Counted from the first letter of the stretch, positions 7,657-17,254 are shown. The stretch: DNA of 64,000 bases from SZUA-229 sp036567985 (GCA_036567985.1 DATCTK010000016.1:62001-126000), one strand, 5' to 3'. Notes: a model not told the origin generated them from the letters alone. Made by a program: numbers and translations.

Positions 7657-9519
7657 CTATATGGAAAGTTTTTTCAGATTGCGTCCACCATAGATCAGGT
7701 TAACCAGTGCCCTGGTGCCCATAATGGCGGTAAACATCGAGGTTAAAATACCAATCGACAGGGTAATCGCGAACCCCTTGATGGGCCCAGTGCCCAGACT
7801 GAATAACACAACCGCGGCAATCAATGTGGTGACATTGGCATCCGCAATGGTACTGAAGGCTTTTTCATAACCCGCATGAATACTCGCCTGTGGCGTGTTT
7901 CCATTGCGCAGTTCCTCACGAATCCGCTCAAAGATCAGCACATTGGCATCCACCGCCATACCCACGGTGAGCACAATACCGGCAATACCCGGCAAGGTCA
8001 GCGTGGCCTGCATCAGGGATAGCACCGCAATAATAATCACCAGGTTCGCGGTTAATGCAACATTGGCGATCAGGCCGAAGGCCTTGTAATAAACCGCCAT
8101 AAACACCAGCACCAGGGCAAAACCGATCACTACCGACATAAAGCCCTGTTCGATATTATCCTTACCCAGGCTTGGGCCAACGGTGCGTTCCTCAACGATT
8201 TCCACCGGCGCTTTAAGTGCACCGGCTCTTAGCAGCAGCGCAAGATCCCGTGCTTCAAAGGATTCCAGACCGGTAATCTGGAACTGTTTGCTGAACGCAT
8301 CCTGAATGGTGGCAACGTTAATGACTTCTTCGGTATGGGTTTTAACCTTAACCTTTTCACCATCAACCAGGCGGGTTTCCACCTTGGTTTCGATAAACAC
8401 CACTGCCATCGGCTTCTTGATGTTATCACGGGTGGTATCACCCATTTTTTTCGCGCCCTTGCTGTTCAGGCGCACACTCACTGCCGGTGTACCCGACTGT
8501 GTATCAATGGTGGAGGATGCACTGTTGATCTGGTCACCGGTTACAATTACACGGCGCTTTAACAATACCGGATCACCATTACGCTGGTGATACAGTTTGG
8601 CACTGAGTGGAATCGAGCCACCACTGGCTGCACTTTCCCAGTCGGCACGGGTGCCTTCGGTTAAACGGAATTCCAGGGTGGCGGTGGCACCGAGTATATC
8701 CTTGGCGCGGGCCGTGTCCTGCACACCGGGCAACTGCACCACGATGCGTTCTTCGCCCTGTTGCTGAATCACCGGTTCAGCGACACCCAGCTCATTAACA
8801 CGATTACGCAAGGTGGTAACGTTTTGCTGAATCGCCGAGCGTCGTTCGGTGCGCAGTGCCTCTTCACTGATTGTGGCAAATACCGTGAGTTCATCGTCTC
8901 TGGTGGTAAACTCAAGTTCCTTGAAAAAGGATTTCAGTTTGGAGTGGCCCTGCTCCAGACCTTCCTCATCACGAAACTGGATACTGATACCACCGTCTTC
9001 ACGACGAATGCCGCGGTAACGGATTTGTTCTTCCCGTAACTGTATGCGCATTTCAGATGCGATATCGGTTTCCATGCGTTCCAGCACCGAGTCCATATCC
9101 ACTTCCAGCAGAAAGTGCACACCACCCCGCAGGTCCAGGCCGAGATACATGGGCAGTGCATTTAATGTCTGCAACCAGGGTGGCGTGGCGGGTGCCAGAT
9201 TCAGTGCCACAGTGTAATCGCTGTTACGGCTGATAAATTCCAGATCCTTGATGGTATCCACTGCGGTCAGCTGCGCGTCTTCCGACAGAAAACGGATCAG
9301 TAACTGGCCGTTTTTCAGTTCGCTGGCTTTCACCTGCACCTGTGCCTGTTGTAACGCATCACTGACTTTCTGCTGTGCTTCCGTATCAACCTGACTGTTA
9401 CGCAGTGATACAAGTACCGACGGGTCTTCGCCATACAGATTGGGTGCGGCATAAATACCCCCCGCCAGTAATACGGCGATGAGCAGTATGTATTTCCAGA
9501 GTGGATACTGATTGATCAT
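7657..9519 (-). CDS. secD: SecD, protein export membrane subunit
   Basis: A 620-residue protein with an N-terminal helix, a long periplasmic region (about residues 30-450) and five C-terminal membrane segments. LGLDLRGGVHFLLEVD is the D1 motif of SecD, and DANVLIFERIREELRNG marks the cytoplasmic loop. It acts with SecF and YajC as the proton-driven accessory complex of the SecYEG translocon. It sits in the conserved order yajC-secD-secF, 106 bp after yajC. Confidence 0.97.
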   Translation of the reverse strand: MINQYPLWKYILLIAVLLAGGIYAAPNLYGEDPSVLVSLRNSQVDTEAQQKVSDALQQAQVQVKASELKNGQLLIRFLSEDAQLTAVDTIKDLEFISRNSDYTVALNLAPATPPWLQTLNALPMYLGLDLRGGVHFLLEVDMDSVLERMETDIASEMRIQLREEQIRYRGIRREDGGISIQFRDEEGLEQGHSKLKSFFKELEFTTRDDELTVFATISEEALRTERRSAIQQNVTTLRNRVNELGVAEPVIQQQGEERIVVQLPGVQDTARAKDILGATATLEFRLTEGTRADWESAASGGSIPLSAKLYHQRNGDPVLLKRRVIVTGDQINSASSTIDTQSGTPAVSVRLNSKGAKKMGDTTRDNIKKPMAVVFIETKVETRLVDGEKVKVKTHTEEVINVATIQDAFSKQFQITGLESFEARDLALLLRAGALKAPVEIVEERTVGPSLGKDNIEQGFMSVVIGFALVLVFMAVYYKAFGLIANVALTANLVIIIAVLSLMQATLTLPGIAGIVLTVGMAVDANVLIFERIREELRNGNTPQASIHAGYEKAFSTIADANVTTLIAAVVLFSLGTGPIKGFAITLSIGILTSMFTAIMGTRALVNLIYGGRNLKKLSI

Positions 9520-9625
9520 TATTATAATTGCTCGTTTGTATACTTATTAAAAGATGGGCATTGAGCGGTGTCGGTGGGTTGTCAGGTATACCCCATAACA
9601 ACCCACTGACCTTAAGGTATGGCGC

Positions 9626-9967
9626 TTAGGCGCTCTGTTCCTTGATCGTGCCTTTGGGCATTAATGCGCCAATCGAGGCTTTCTGCACATTGATGCTCAC
9701 ATTATTGCTGATTTCAAGGGTAACGAAGTTTTCAGACACCTTTGTGATCTTGCCCAGAATACCGCCCTGGGTTACCACTTCGTCACCCTTGCTCAGTGCT
9801 TCAATCATCGCCTTCTGTTCCTTGGCGCGTTTGCTCTGTGGGCGAATCAGGAAGAAATAGAACAGCACCAGTAAACCGATGGGAAATAACAGGGCTGTAA
9901 TCGGGTCACCACCCTGTGCGGCCGCAGCACCACCTTCAGCCATTGCATCGGAAATAAAAAAACTCAT
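9626..9967 (-). CDS. yajC: YajC, Sec translocon accessory protein
   Basis: A 113-residue protein with one N-terminal membrane helix (PITALLFPIGLLVLFYFFLIRPQ) followed by a small cytoplasmic beta-rich domain with QGGILGKITKVSENFVTLEI. The sequence LIRPQSKRAKE directly after the helix is diagnostic. It is part of the SecDF-YajC complex. A GGAG ribosome site lies just upstream of the start. Position between tgt and secD is the standard gammaproteobacterial order. Confidence 0.96.
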   Translation of the reverse strand: MSFFISDAMAEGGAAAAQGGDPITALLFPIGLLVLFYFFLIRPQSKRAKEQKAMIEALSKGDEVVTQGGILGKITKVSENFVTLEISNNVSINVQKASIGALMPKGTIKEQSA

Positions 9968-10131
9968 AACTCACTCCACCTTATCGTAAGGGTTTAATTG
10001 AAATAATGGCCACACAGCAGTGTATGACACGAATGTTAAAATTTGCGCGCTATTATGCCATTTCGCCGGCAAAACTTCAGCAGGCATTTAGCCTGCTCAT
10101 ATTTTAATCAACCTTGCCTGATACTCAGGGT

Positions 10132-11259
10132 CTAGTCTTCCTGCGGCTGCTGACGCCGCGCATAGAAGTCCTCTACATAGTCATCAAAGCGGTCCTCTTC
10201 AATGGCTGTGCGGATATCCTGCATCAATTGCTGGTAATAATGCAGGTTATGGATGGTATTCAGGCGTGAGCTGAGGATTTCCTTGCATTTATCCAGGTGC
10301 CGCAGGTAGCTGCGGCTGTAATTGCGGCAGGTATAGCAGCTGCAGTTCTCATCCACCGGACGGGTATCATCCTTGTACTTGCTGTTGCGGATTTTAATGA
10401 TACCGGTTGAGGTGTAGAGAAAGCCGGTACGCGCATTGCGGGTTGGCATGACACAGTCAAACATATCTATGCCCCGTTTTACTGACTCCACAATGTCCTC
10501 CGGGGTTCCCACCCCCATCAGGTAACGGGGATGGTCCTCAGGTAACAGTGGCGTGGTGACTTCCAGTACCTTGTTGCGCTCTTCCTTGGGTTCACCCACC
10601 GACAGACCGCCGATGGCATAACCGTCAAAGCCGATCTGCACCAGTGCATTGGCCGAGCGTTCACGCAGGTTCTCATACATGCCCCCCTGCACAATCGCAA
10701 ACAGTGCCGAGGGGTTGCCCTGATGCGCCTGCTTGCTGCGCTCGGCCCAGCGCAGTGACAGCTCCATGGAGTCCCTGGCCTGTTGCTCGGTGGCGGGATA
10801 AGGCGTGCATTCATCGAAGATCATCACAATGTCCGAACCCAGTTCACGCTGCACCTGCATCGATTTCTCCGGGGTCAGCATCACCTTGGCGCCGTCCGTG
10901 GGGGAATTAAAGCTCACCCCTTCCTCGGTAATCTTGCGCAGCTTGGCCAGGCTGAATACCTGGAAGCCACCGGAATCGGTGAGGATGGGCTTATCCCAGT
11001 GCATAAAATCATGCAGGTCGCCGTGCTTCTGGATAATCTCGGTGCCGGGGCGCAGCATCAGGTGGAAGGTGTTACCCAGAATGATTTCCGCACCCAGTTC
11101 CTTGAGCTCTTCCGGGGTCATCGCCTTGACCGTGCCGTAGGTGCCCACCGGCATAAAGGCCGGCGTCTGGATCGTGCCGCGGGGGAAACTGATCTCACCG
11201 CGCCTGGGCCCGGACGGGCCATGCTCACTCTTAATTAATTTAAACTGCATCAATGACAT
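10132..11259 (-). CDS. tgt: tRNA-guanine transglycosylase (queuosine pathway)
   Basis: A 375-residue TIM-barrel enzyme that swaps guanine 34 for preQ1 in tRNAs with GUN anticodons. Visible motifs are TDSGGFQVFSLAK (substrate pocket), GGLSVGEPKEER, MFDCVMPTRNAR with the nucleophilic Asp, and the zinc site CSCYTCRNYSRSYLRHL. The annotated start gives MSLMQFKL; the second Met three codons later is an equally good start. It lies downstream of queA, which makes the next intermediate, so the pathway is partly clustered. Confidence 0.97.
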   Translation of the reverse strand: MSLMQFKLIKSEHGPSGPRRGEISFPRGTIQTPAFMPVGTYGTVKAMTPEELKELGAEIILGNTFHLMLRPGTEIIQKHGDLHDFMHWDKPILTDSGGFQVFSLAKLRKITEEGVSFNSPTDGAKVMLTPEKSMQVQRELGSDIVMIFDECTPYPATEQQARDSMELSLRWAERSKQAHQGNPSALFAIVQGGMYENLRERSANALVQIGFDGYAIGGLSVGEPKEERNKVLEVTTPLLPEDHPRYLMGVGTPEDIVESVKRGIDMFDCVMPTRNARTGFLYTSTGIIKIRNSKYKDDTRPVDENCSCYTCRNYSRSYLRHLDKCKEILSSRLNTIHNLHYYQQLMQDIRTAIEEDRFDDYVEDFYARRQQPQED

Positions 11260-11305
11260 AGCGTATTCTTTTAAACTGAATTATCTCTTAAAATTGTTTG
11301 GCTTT

Positions 11306-12349
11306 TCAGGCTGTTTTCTGCGCCTGCTGTGGCACATGTTCCAGCAGCATGGCATCGCCATAACTGAAAAAACGGTAGCGCTGTTCTATTGCATGCCGGT
11401 AGGCGGCCATAATGTTGTCGCGGCCAGCAAAGGCACTCACCAGCATCATCAAGGTGGATTGCGGCAAATGGAAATTGGTGATCATCGCATCCACCACCCT
11501 GAACTCATAACCTGGGTAGATAAAAATCCGGCTGTCGCCGTGAAACTCGCCCAGCTCCCCCTGCATGGCGGCGGATTCCAGGCTGCGCACCGAGGTAGTG
11601 CCCACTGCAATCACCCGCCCACCACGGGCTCTGGTCTGCTGAATCGCCGCCACCGCCTCGGCATTCACCTCAATGGCTTCGGCGTGCATGGTGTGGTCTT
11701 CAACCTGCTCGACCCGCACCGGCTGGAAGGTTCCTGCCCCCACGTGCAGGGTAACGTAGGTGGATCTCACCCCCATTTCGGCAAGGCGTGCCAGCAGCGC
11801 TTCATCAAAATGCAGGCCGGCAGTGGGTGCGGCCACCGCGCCAGGATGCTTTGCATACACCGTCTGGTAGCGTTGCTGATCGTCCGCTTCATCGGCACGC
11901 TCAATATAGGGCGGCAGCGGCATATGCCCGTGGGCGGCCAGTAACTCCAGCACCGGGGTCTCTCCCGCAAACTGCAGGTGAAACAGCTCGCCCTGGCGAC
12001 CCAGCATGCGAGCCTGTATTACCCCTTCCAGCAACAGCTCGGCCCCGGCTTTGGGGGATTTACTGGCGCGCACATGGGCCAGCACATGGTGCTCATCCAG
12101 CACCCGCTCCACCAGCACCTCAAGCTTGCCACCACTGGCTTTCTGCCCGTGCAGGCGTGCCGGAATCACCTGGGTGTTATTGAACACCAGTAGATCATCG
12201 GCGCGTAACAGCTCCGGCAGGTCAGTAAACTGCCGGTCGCTACACTGCCCCGCCGCCACATGCAGCAAACGGCTGGCACTGCGTTCTGGCAATGGGTACT
12301 GGGCTATCAGCTCTTCGGGAAGATCAAAATCAAAGTCGGAGGTGCGCAT
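11306..12349 (-). CDS. queA: S-adenosylmethionine:tRNA ribosyltransferase-isomerase QueA
   Basis: A 347-residue protein that adds the epoxycyclopentanediol moiety of queuosine to preQ1-modified tRNA. It opens with MRTSDFDFDLPEELIAQYPLPERSASRLL, the canonical QueA N-terminus, so I use the ATG at 12349. The longer open frame to 12442 runs back towards a dispersed repeat. Further motifs are DDLLVFNNTQVIPARL, PTAGLHFDEALL, THLHVGAGTFQPV-type (here TLHVGAGTFQPV) and FHLPQSTLMMLVSAFAG. It is first of queA-tgt-yajC-secD-secF, the same order as in E. coli. Confidence 0.96.
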   Translation of the reverse strand: MRTSDFDFDLPEELIAQYPLPERSASRLLHVAAGQCSDRQFTDLPELLRADDLLVFNNTQVIPARLHGQKASGGKLEVLVERVLDEHHVLAHVRASKSPKAGAELLLEGVIQARMLGRQGELFHLQFAGETPVLELLAAHGHMPLPPYIERADEADDQQRYQTVYAKHPGAVAAPTAGLHFDEALLARLAEMGVRSTYVTLHVGAGTFQPVRVEQVEDHTMHAEAIEVNAEAVAAIQQTRARGGRVIAVGTTSVRSLESAAMQGELGEFHGDSRIFIYPGYEFRVVDAMITNFHLPQSTLMMLVSAFAGRDNIMAAYRHAIEQRYRFFSYGDAMLLEHVPQQAQKTA

Positions 12350-12421
12350 GGCGCGGGAGTTTACCACAAGCCGCCATCTGGGGAAGCGCTGTTGGCGCTG
12401 TAGCGAGCTAGCAGCCCATGG

Positions 12422-12456
12422 TAGTCCGCTAATGAACGCCAATAAACGCCAATATC
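12422..12456. repeat. AACGC palindrome, subtype B, half copy
   Basis: One arm only: it begins AGTCCGCTAATGAACGCC and continues with AATAAACGCC. The outer AGTCCGC(A/T)AAT end marks subtype B, as at 22.6 kb and 30.9 kb. No matching second arm is visible downstream; a GTTCCCACGC palindrome follows 20 bp later. Confidence 0.75.
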
Positions 12457-12474
12457 AGTAAATTATGCTCACTC

Positions 12475-12499
12475 GTTCCCACGCTCCCGCGTGGGAATG
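12475..12499. repeat. GTTCCCACGC small palindrome, with a second half site at 12550-12558
   Basis: TTCCCACGC at 12476-12484 pairs perfectly with GCGTGGGAA at 12489-12497 around a TCCC loop. A second TTCCCACGC occurs at 12550-12558. A related palindrome lies at 22657-22682 with loop TCCT. Short repeats of this kind are scattered in many bacterial genomes. Confidence 0.75.
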
Positions 12500-12622
12500 C
12501 ATACGCAGCAGCACATTAATAAAAATAACCTATAGAGCACAGCATAGGGTTCCCACGCAAGAGCAAAGGAACCAGCCAAACGCAAATTTAATGCAAAGCC
12601 GGGTATAAGAAATATTTCGCGC

Positions 12623-12658
12623 ATAAGAAAAGCGGTGCCTGTGCACCGCTTTTCTTAT
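12623..12658 (-). terminator. Terminator after the Gly-rich lipoprotein gene
   Basis: A perfect 16-bp stem, ATAAGAAAAGCGGTGC with its complement, around a 4-nt loop. It lies 19 bp beyond the stop codon of the minus-strand lipoprotein gene. The T-rich arm can serve as the U tract in either direction. Confidence 0.82.
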
Positions 12659-12676
12659 TTAAGCTGGCAAGCCTGC

Positions 12677-13717
12677 TTATTGGCTAAATGATGTGATGGT
12701 GTGTGTTTCGTCATCAATCACCAATGCGCCGTCATATGACTGTGACTGGCCGTTACGTTTTACTGTCACAACATAATTCGTGGGCGTAATACCGTAATCA
12801 TCATACATATTTACCTTCACAGTATAGTTACCAGATGGAATATTGGTGTCGAAATAAATATTCTCCGGGCCAAAGCCATCAAGGTCATCTACATCCAGGT
12901 AACCGTCACCCATTATGGAATTCTCACTTCCGTAATAAATCTCATGCCCATCTGGTTCAACCAGATACAGATCCACATCTGTTGCTGTGTCCCAGGTCAG
13001 GGTAATCTGGAAATTACCTGAGCCCACTTCGGTCACCTTAACCTCCACATCTGCAGGCTCGGACCAGTTATCCGTGTGCAGCTGTATATTGGAAAAGTCA
13101 TAGGAAGGTGCTGTGAGCGGTGGTACTTCTGCCTGGATATAGGTCTGTACCCTGGCAGGCGCTGTATAGGTCGGTGCTGTGTTTTGCATGGGTGACGGGG
13201 TTAAGCGAATGCTGGGTTGACCAGTACAATTCAGCTGCACGCGTTCACGTGGTGTTGATGCAAAGCTGACCATGGTATTACTTTTTTCTTTCAGAAGTTC
13301 ACTGGCAGAAGGTTTTGTGCTGCTATTACCATAAGGCTGTCCATCTGCACCAACTGGAATAACAAAGGTCTTGTCCGAACCCTCGATCTGAATCATATAG
13401 GCATGCACATAGGAGCCATCCGGTAAAGCCGGTGGTGTAACACCCAGGCTTGATGTGCCGCCAGCGGTCAATGATAACTCGCTTGCCACTTCCAGTGTGC
13501 CACCGGTTGCGCCGGCAGGTGCCGGAATATCACCGCTAATTACCTGTGCGCCTTCAAAGGAAATGTTATCGGCCAGTTTCTGTGGATTGTCCACCAGAAC
13601 TTCGGTGGTGGTATCCGTTGTGGTGTCATCTCCACCACCGCCGCCACCGCAGCCATATAAGCCAAGACTTAGCGTGCCTGCCATCAGCAGCACGGCCAGA
13701 TTAGATGTGTTATTCAT
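12677..13717 (-). CDS. Gly-rich lipoprotein with C-terminal DUF2135/YfaP-like domain
   Basis: A 346-residue lipoprotein. The ATG at 13717 has an AGGA ribosome site and is followed by a signal peptide with lipobox LYGC (Cys23), then six glycines and an Asp/Thr-rich linker. The last ~110 residues read WDTATDVDLYLVEPDGHEIYYG, then GYLDVDDLDGFGPENI and SGNYTVKVNMYDDYG. That is the pattern of the DUF2135/YfaP family, a beta-sandwich seen in secreted proteins. The middle, rich in Pro and Ser, is not recognised. It stands alone with its own terminator. Function unknown; surface or periplasmic location is inferred from the lipobox. Confidence 0.7.
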   Translation of the reverse strand: MNNTSNLAVLLMAGTLSLGLYGCGGGGGGDDTTTDTTTEVLVDNPQKLADNISFEGAQVISGDIPAPAGATGGTLEVASELSLTAGGTSSLGVTPPALPDGSYVHAYMIQIEGSDKTFVIPVGADGQPYGNSSTKPSASELLKEKSNTMVSFASTPRERVQLNCTGQPSIRLTPSPMQNTAPTYTAPARVQTYIQAEVPPLTAPSYDFSNIQLHTDNWSEPADVEVKVTEVGSGNFQITLTWDTATDVDLYLVEPDGHEIYYGSENSIMGDGYLDVDDLDGFGPENIYFDTNIPSGNYTVKVNMYDDYGITPTNYVVTVKRNGQSQSYDGALVIDDETHTITSFSQ

Positions 13718-14073
13718 AAGTAAAATCCTGCAAGATTTAATAGAAACTTGTTGTTGCCACTGGCCTATCAACTCACGCCGATGGGTAGCGACTTATTGTT
13801 ATTGCGCAGTACTAATATGCGAATGGGCATAACCGCAGTTACTTGCCCCAAGCATTGTCTACCCCAATACTTACACTAATATAGTGGGAAATCAGCCAGT
13901 GGCAATACTACAAACGGGTTATATTCGGGTGTTTTTATTAAAAAATGAAAAAAACAGGGATCTATTCAAGTTTTGTATAGATGCGGGACGGACAGGCTTA
14001 GCAGGCTGCGTCGTAAAGAACAGGCGGAGAATACTGGCGGAATATATTGCAGCAGGATGCCAGCGGATGATGG
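13718..14073. other. Intergenic gap without a supported gene
   Basis: This 356-bp gap lies upstream of the lipoprotein gene and downstream of the VOC gene. A perfect small palindrome, CACTAATATAGTG at 13874-13886, could be an operator. The only open frame (13884-14099 plus) has no ribosome site and no recognisable sequence, so I do not call it a gene. Confidence 0.5.
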
Positions 14074-14499
14074 TTAGTTCGGCTCCCCCGGCCAGATAAA
14101 CTCAAGGCGAATGCCGCTGGGTTCAAAACACATCATATGCTGTGCCGGGCCATCACGGAGTAATTCCGGGGGAAACTCGATATGCACTGCCTCATCCAGC
14201 AGTCGCCGGTAAATTTCATGCAGTGCATCTTTGCTCTCTACCTGCAGTGCCAGATGATGCAGGCCGATATTGCTGTCTTTATTGAAGGCCTGCGCGGTCT
14301 GCTGGCCAGCCGGGTGTGCTGCCCAGAGACTTAGCATCACCCTGCCATCACTGACGAAAATCGCCGGGTAACTATCGTCCCGTCTGACCTCCTGCCAGCC
14401 CAGCAGTCCGGTGAAAAAACCTGCACTGTCCTCCAGTCGGCTCACTGTCAGCCCGACATGGTGTACACCAGCGGTAAGCGCGCTGTTTTCTGTCGCCAT
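14074..14499 (-). CDS. VOC-superfamily (glyoxalase/dioxygenase fold) protein
   Basis: A 141-residue protein of the vicinal oxygen chelate fold. It shows two beta-alpha-beta-beta-beta modules: VHHVGLTVSRLEDSAGFFTGLLGWQEV near the start and LHHLALQVESKDALHEIYRRL in the second half, ending MMCFEPSGIRLEFIWPG. Likely metal ligands are the His in VHHVG, the His in GLHHLA and the Glu in RLEF. Substrate cannot be told. I take the ATG at 14499, which has an AAGGAG site 6-7 bp upstream. It is followed on the same strand by nothing related. Confidence 0.8.
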   Translation of the reverse strand: MATENSALTAGVHHVGLTVSRLEDSAGFFTGLLGWQEVRRDDSYPAIFVSDGRVMLSLWAAHPAGQQTAQAFNKDSNIGLHHLALQVESKDALHEIYRRLLDEAVHIEFPPELLRDGPAQHMMCFEPSGIRLEFIWPGEPN

Positions 14500-14538
14500 G
14501 ACCAACTCCTTCTGCTTAAGGCGCAGCAGTAATTGCGA

Positions 14539-14751
14539 TTATTTTATCGCAAGATAAATACCGACAATAAAACTGATAGCACCACCGATATACAGCATCA
14601 TCACCTTATCCGGCTCGGCGCCGGTAAGTGCTTCATTAATATTAGCGCCAACTGAGCTGGACATATCATAGCCCCAGAAGGCAAGCCCGACACCCAGTAC
14701 AATGAGTGCAATACCAGCCAGTTTAAGCGGTGAAATGGATGCGTTAGACAT
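14539..14751 (-). CDS. DUF3185-family small membrane protein
   Basis: A 70-residue protein with two membrane segments: LKLAGIALIVLGVGLAFWGYDMSSS and VMMLYIGGAISFIVGIYLAI. The region between, including a DMSSS-type turn and TGAEPDK, fits the DUF3185 family of small inner-membrane proteins of unknown function. The ATG at 14751 has a GAGGAAACC ribosome site, so the longer frame to 14808 is not used. It lies 39 bp before the VOC gene on the same strand and may be cotranscribed with it. Confidence 0.78.
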   Translation of the reverse strand: MSNASISPLKLAGIALIVLGVGLAFWGYDMSSSVGANINEALTGAEPDKVMMLYIGGAISFIVGIYLAIK

Positions 14752-14846
14752 AATGGTTTCCTCGTGTTTGAAAGACCTGCTGGTTACAAACCAATTCAAA
14801 TTGAACACTGATTAAGTCGAACCGAATTTGAATAGAGTGTTCCAGT

Positions 14847-16220
14847 CTATCTGTTAATGCAACGCTCATCTACTTTTTCAATGGGGTCAGACTCGATTGA
14901 TTCGGTCTGCAGTTCACTGGCGGCTTCGTCATACACCGGCACCTGGAACGGCACGTAATGATCGGGGCGTCTGGCGAGGATGCCGGGGTTCTGGCCGCTG
15001 GTGCTGAAGTCGGCTTCGCGCAGGCGCTGATTGCTGGTGCTGCCGGCAAAAATCGGGTTGCCGCTCTGCGGTTCACCGCTGACGTGGATGTAAAAATGCT
15101 GGCTGTCGGTGATCTCACTGGGCAGTTGCAATACCTGCAGGCGGCGGCCGGGCTCGATGGGGAACTGGTAGACACCCTGGCTATCACCGGGCAGTGTTTT
15201 GAGTGTTTTGTTATCGCTAATAATCGCGATGCGCCCGGTGTAGCCGGCGCCTTCAAGCGACTCCGGCAGCGGGCGGCCCTGGTGATCGAGCCACTCGGTG
15301 GTGATAGTGACCGTGGTATCCGAGGTCAGGCTGGCGCCTTCGAAGCCGATCAGCCGGGTGATGGTGTCGTTGGTTGCGGTGGCGCCCTGCTCGATTTTAT
15401 AGCCACGCTCGGCGCGGATTTTTAGGTTGGGCGGGCCCATGATGATCGGGTCGATGGGGAAGCTCAGGTCGCCATTGGCGAGCGTGGCCTGCATGGTGGT
15501 GTCAACGTGGCCGATATAACCGGTGGCGCGGTTGATGGCATAAATGCGGATCGCATCACCCGGTTGCAAATGGTCCGCTTCACGCTGATGCAGTTCGGGG
15601 TTGATGCCGCTGCTGGCCTGCCAGTCGCTGAAGAAGCTTTCGCTGTAACGAGAATAGTCCAGGACATTGAGACCGCCCGGCATCGGAATGTTGTAAAAGA
15701 AGCGACCCAGGTTATCGGTGCCGACTGGTGCGCTCTCTTTACCGAGCTCGTTCAGGCCGATGCGTTCAGATATGAGTTTACCGTCCGACACGCGCACGAT
15801 GTAGAGGTCGGTATTGCTCAGGTCCTCGGCGCTGATTTGAGACAACAGCCCCTGATGCTGGGTATCGGCGAAACTGCTGCTGTCCATCACGCGCGTGAGG
15901 TCAGGCTGCGCGGTATCGGGCGTCTTGCCGCCGCTGCTCAGCCAGACACCCTGCAACTCCTCAGGCTCGCCGGCGACAAATATTTTTCTGTCGGGGTCTT
16001 GTGCTGGCGCATCAGGGTCGGCTTGCAGATGCCCAGTGAGAACCTGGTCCGGCGTGCCGTCACGATCAAAGTCATAGCCCTGGGTGGCGGTCAGGGTGTT
16101 ATCCGGGCCGGCATCGTTGCCATATTGTGTTTTGTACTGGGTAAGGTCTGCTTGCAGTACCGGTGTGCCGGATAACAGCACACGGTTGTTTTGCGTGGCA
16201 ACCTCGGCCGTTAATTGCAA
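14847..16220 (-). pseudogene. Remnant of a large extracellular/surface protein gene, cut at both ends
   Basis: A 457-codon open frame with no signal peptide, no ribosome site and a stop codon immediately upstream of a TTG. It therefore starts in mid-protein. The content is beta-rich and secreted in style: YDFDRDGTPDQVLTGHL (calcium-type DxDxD motif), IRIYAINRATGYIGHVDT and PDHYVPFQVPVYDE. At its 3' end the frame runs into a REP copy (14877-14903), giving the tail ESIESDPIEKVDERCINR. The original C-terminus was thus replaced or truncated. The parent family is not recognised. It may be expressed as a fragment, but decay is the simpler reading. Confidence 0.55.
14877..14903 (+). repeat. REP sequence (RAYT-associated), copy 1
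   Basis: Reads TCAATGGGGTCAGACTCGAT followed by TGATTC. It is the same sequence that flanks the RAYT gene at 17.5 and 18.35 kb, in direct orientation to the 17.5-kb copies. It lies inside the 3' end of the surface-protein remnant. Confidence 0.88.
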
Positions 16221-16268
16221 GATAAGGCGTCAGCCATTAGCGGTCCACTTTCTCTGTGTCCCGGGTTT

Positions 16269-17246
16269 TCATGGTGGATATGCAGGAAAGCCATATTTTT
16301 GTGTGCTTGGGAACAGGTTCTTTTTGTAGTCAGCTTCAAGGTTTCGGTCGTTTGAATCAGGGTTCAGGTAGTACAACATTGTTACTGTACGTTTATCGCC
16401 AATTGAAAAACGGATATTGCCATATATCTTTCCATACAATGCGCTTACGATATTGCCATTAGCGTCTTTCTCTGTCCGGATACGAAAAAAATAGTTTCTA
16501 TCATCAGGGAAATCATTCGCAATAAAACGATCAAAAGTTCTAGCGCTTCGTTGAATTAATTCACTCTGATAGCCATTAACTGGGGCTTCATGCGGTAGCC
16601 TTAAGCGGCTGCCCCACATAGGGTCGGCATCGTATTGTTGTATGCCATCACCATCGTTTGAGAACCGCAGGCTTAGCGTGTAATCATATTCATTATGCCC
16701 GGTAATCTCCCCTGTTAATTTAAAAACAAAGTCGCGATGCGTACCCAAGCCATGCGGTACTACCCAATCACGCGCAATTAAGTCATACGCATATTCTTTG
16801 TCAGTTCCAGGTAGCTTAATAGGTGTGCCATTTGAGCTACTCCCGCTGGTATTGCCTATGTACAGATCACGTGGATTTTTGATTTTCCGCAACTCCAAAG
16901 TGAGCGTCTCATTCCATGGCTGCCAGCGTCTAAACCCAGTCATGCCAGTGAACTTACTATAGCTTTTTTGATACCAGGTTGAGTAGTAGCCTTCCTTGCC
17001 GGCGCCATATTCTATAAATCGCGTTGAGCTACCTGAGAGTGTTGCCAGACCATCTGAGTCGGTTCTTTCAGTGTCTGTGTTTCCTTCTGACCCAGCTTTG
17101 AAATTAACGGATGCACTCGCACCATCAACTGGCTGACCTTCATCATCGATTACTTTTAACGTCACTTTCACATCAGGCAAGGCGAATGCTTGAGTTGTGG
17201 CAAGTAACAGAACAAAGCTGAAGAAGATATTATATAATGATTTCAT
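16269..17246 (-). CDS. Unrecognised secreted protein with N-terminal Ig-like domain
   Basis: A 325-residue protein with a clear signal peptide (KSLYNIFFSFVLLLATTQAFA). A beta-sandwich segment of the carboxypeptidase-regulatory or Big type follows (DVKVTLKVIDDEGQPVDGASASVNF, about residues 23-95). The remainder, with NNDGDGIQQYDADPMWGSR-like and RTFDRFIANDFPDDRNYFF stretches, is not recognised. The frame can also start at a GTG (17258) that overlaps the upstream remnant's stop in a GTGA, suggesting the two were once coupled. Probably exported to the periplasm or surface. Function unknown. Confidence 0.6.
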   Translation of the reverse strand: MKSLYNIFFSFVLLLATTQAFALPDVKVTLKVIDDEGQPVDGASASVNFKAGSEGNTDTERTDSDGLATLSGSSTRFIEYGAGKEGYYSTWYQKSYSKFTGMTGFRRWQPWNETLTLELRKIKNPRDLYIGNTSGSSSNGTPIKLPGTDKEYAYDLIARDWVVPHGLGTHRDFVFKLTGEITGHNEYDYTLSLRFSNDGDGIQQYDADPMWGSRLRLPHEAPVNGYQSELIQRSARTFDRFIANDFPDDRNYFFRIRTEKDANGNIVSALYGKIYGNIRFSIGDKRTVTMLYYLNPDSNDRNLEADYKKNLFPSTQKYGFPAYPP

Positions 17247-17254
17247 AGTTATTC

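Noticed and set aside
10079..10096. Terminator between tgt and yajC
   Set aside because: AGCAGGC and GCCTGCT pair, but there is no T run on the minus strand and the genes are expected to be one operon; at most a weak attenuating hairpin.
11141..11944. A 267-residue plus-strand open frame opposite tgt and queA
   Set aside because: Antisense to two well-identified genes; composition matches a reverse-complement shadow.
12350..12442. N-terminal extension of queA
   Set aside because: QueA proteins begin MRTSDFDFDLPEE, which is at 12349; the extension runs towards a half palindrome.
13884..14099. A 71-residue plus-strand open frame in the gap before the VOC gene
   Set aside because: No ribosome site, unusual composition and overlap with the end of the VOC gene on the other strand.
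15507..16175. A 222-residue plus-strand open frame opposite the surface-protein remnant
   Set aside because: No start signal or family match; the minus-strand frame has protein-like beta motifs while this one does not.
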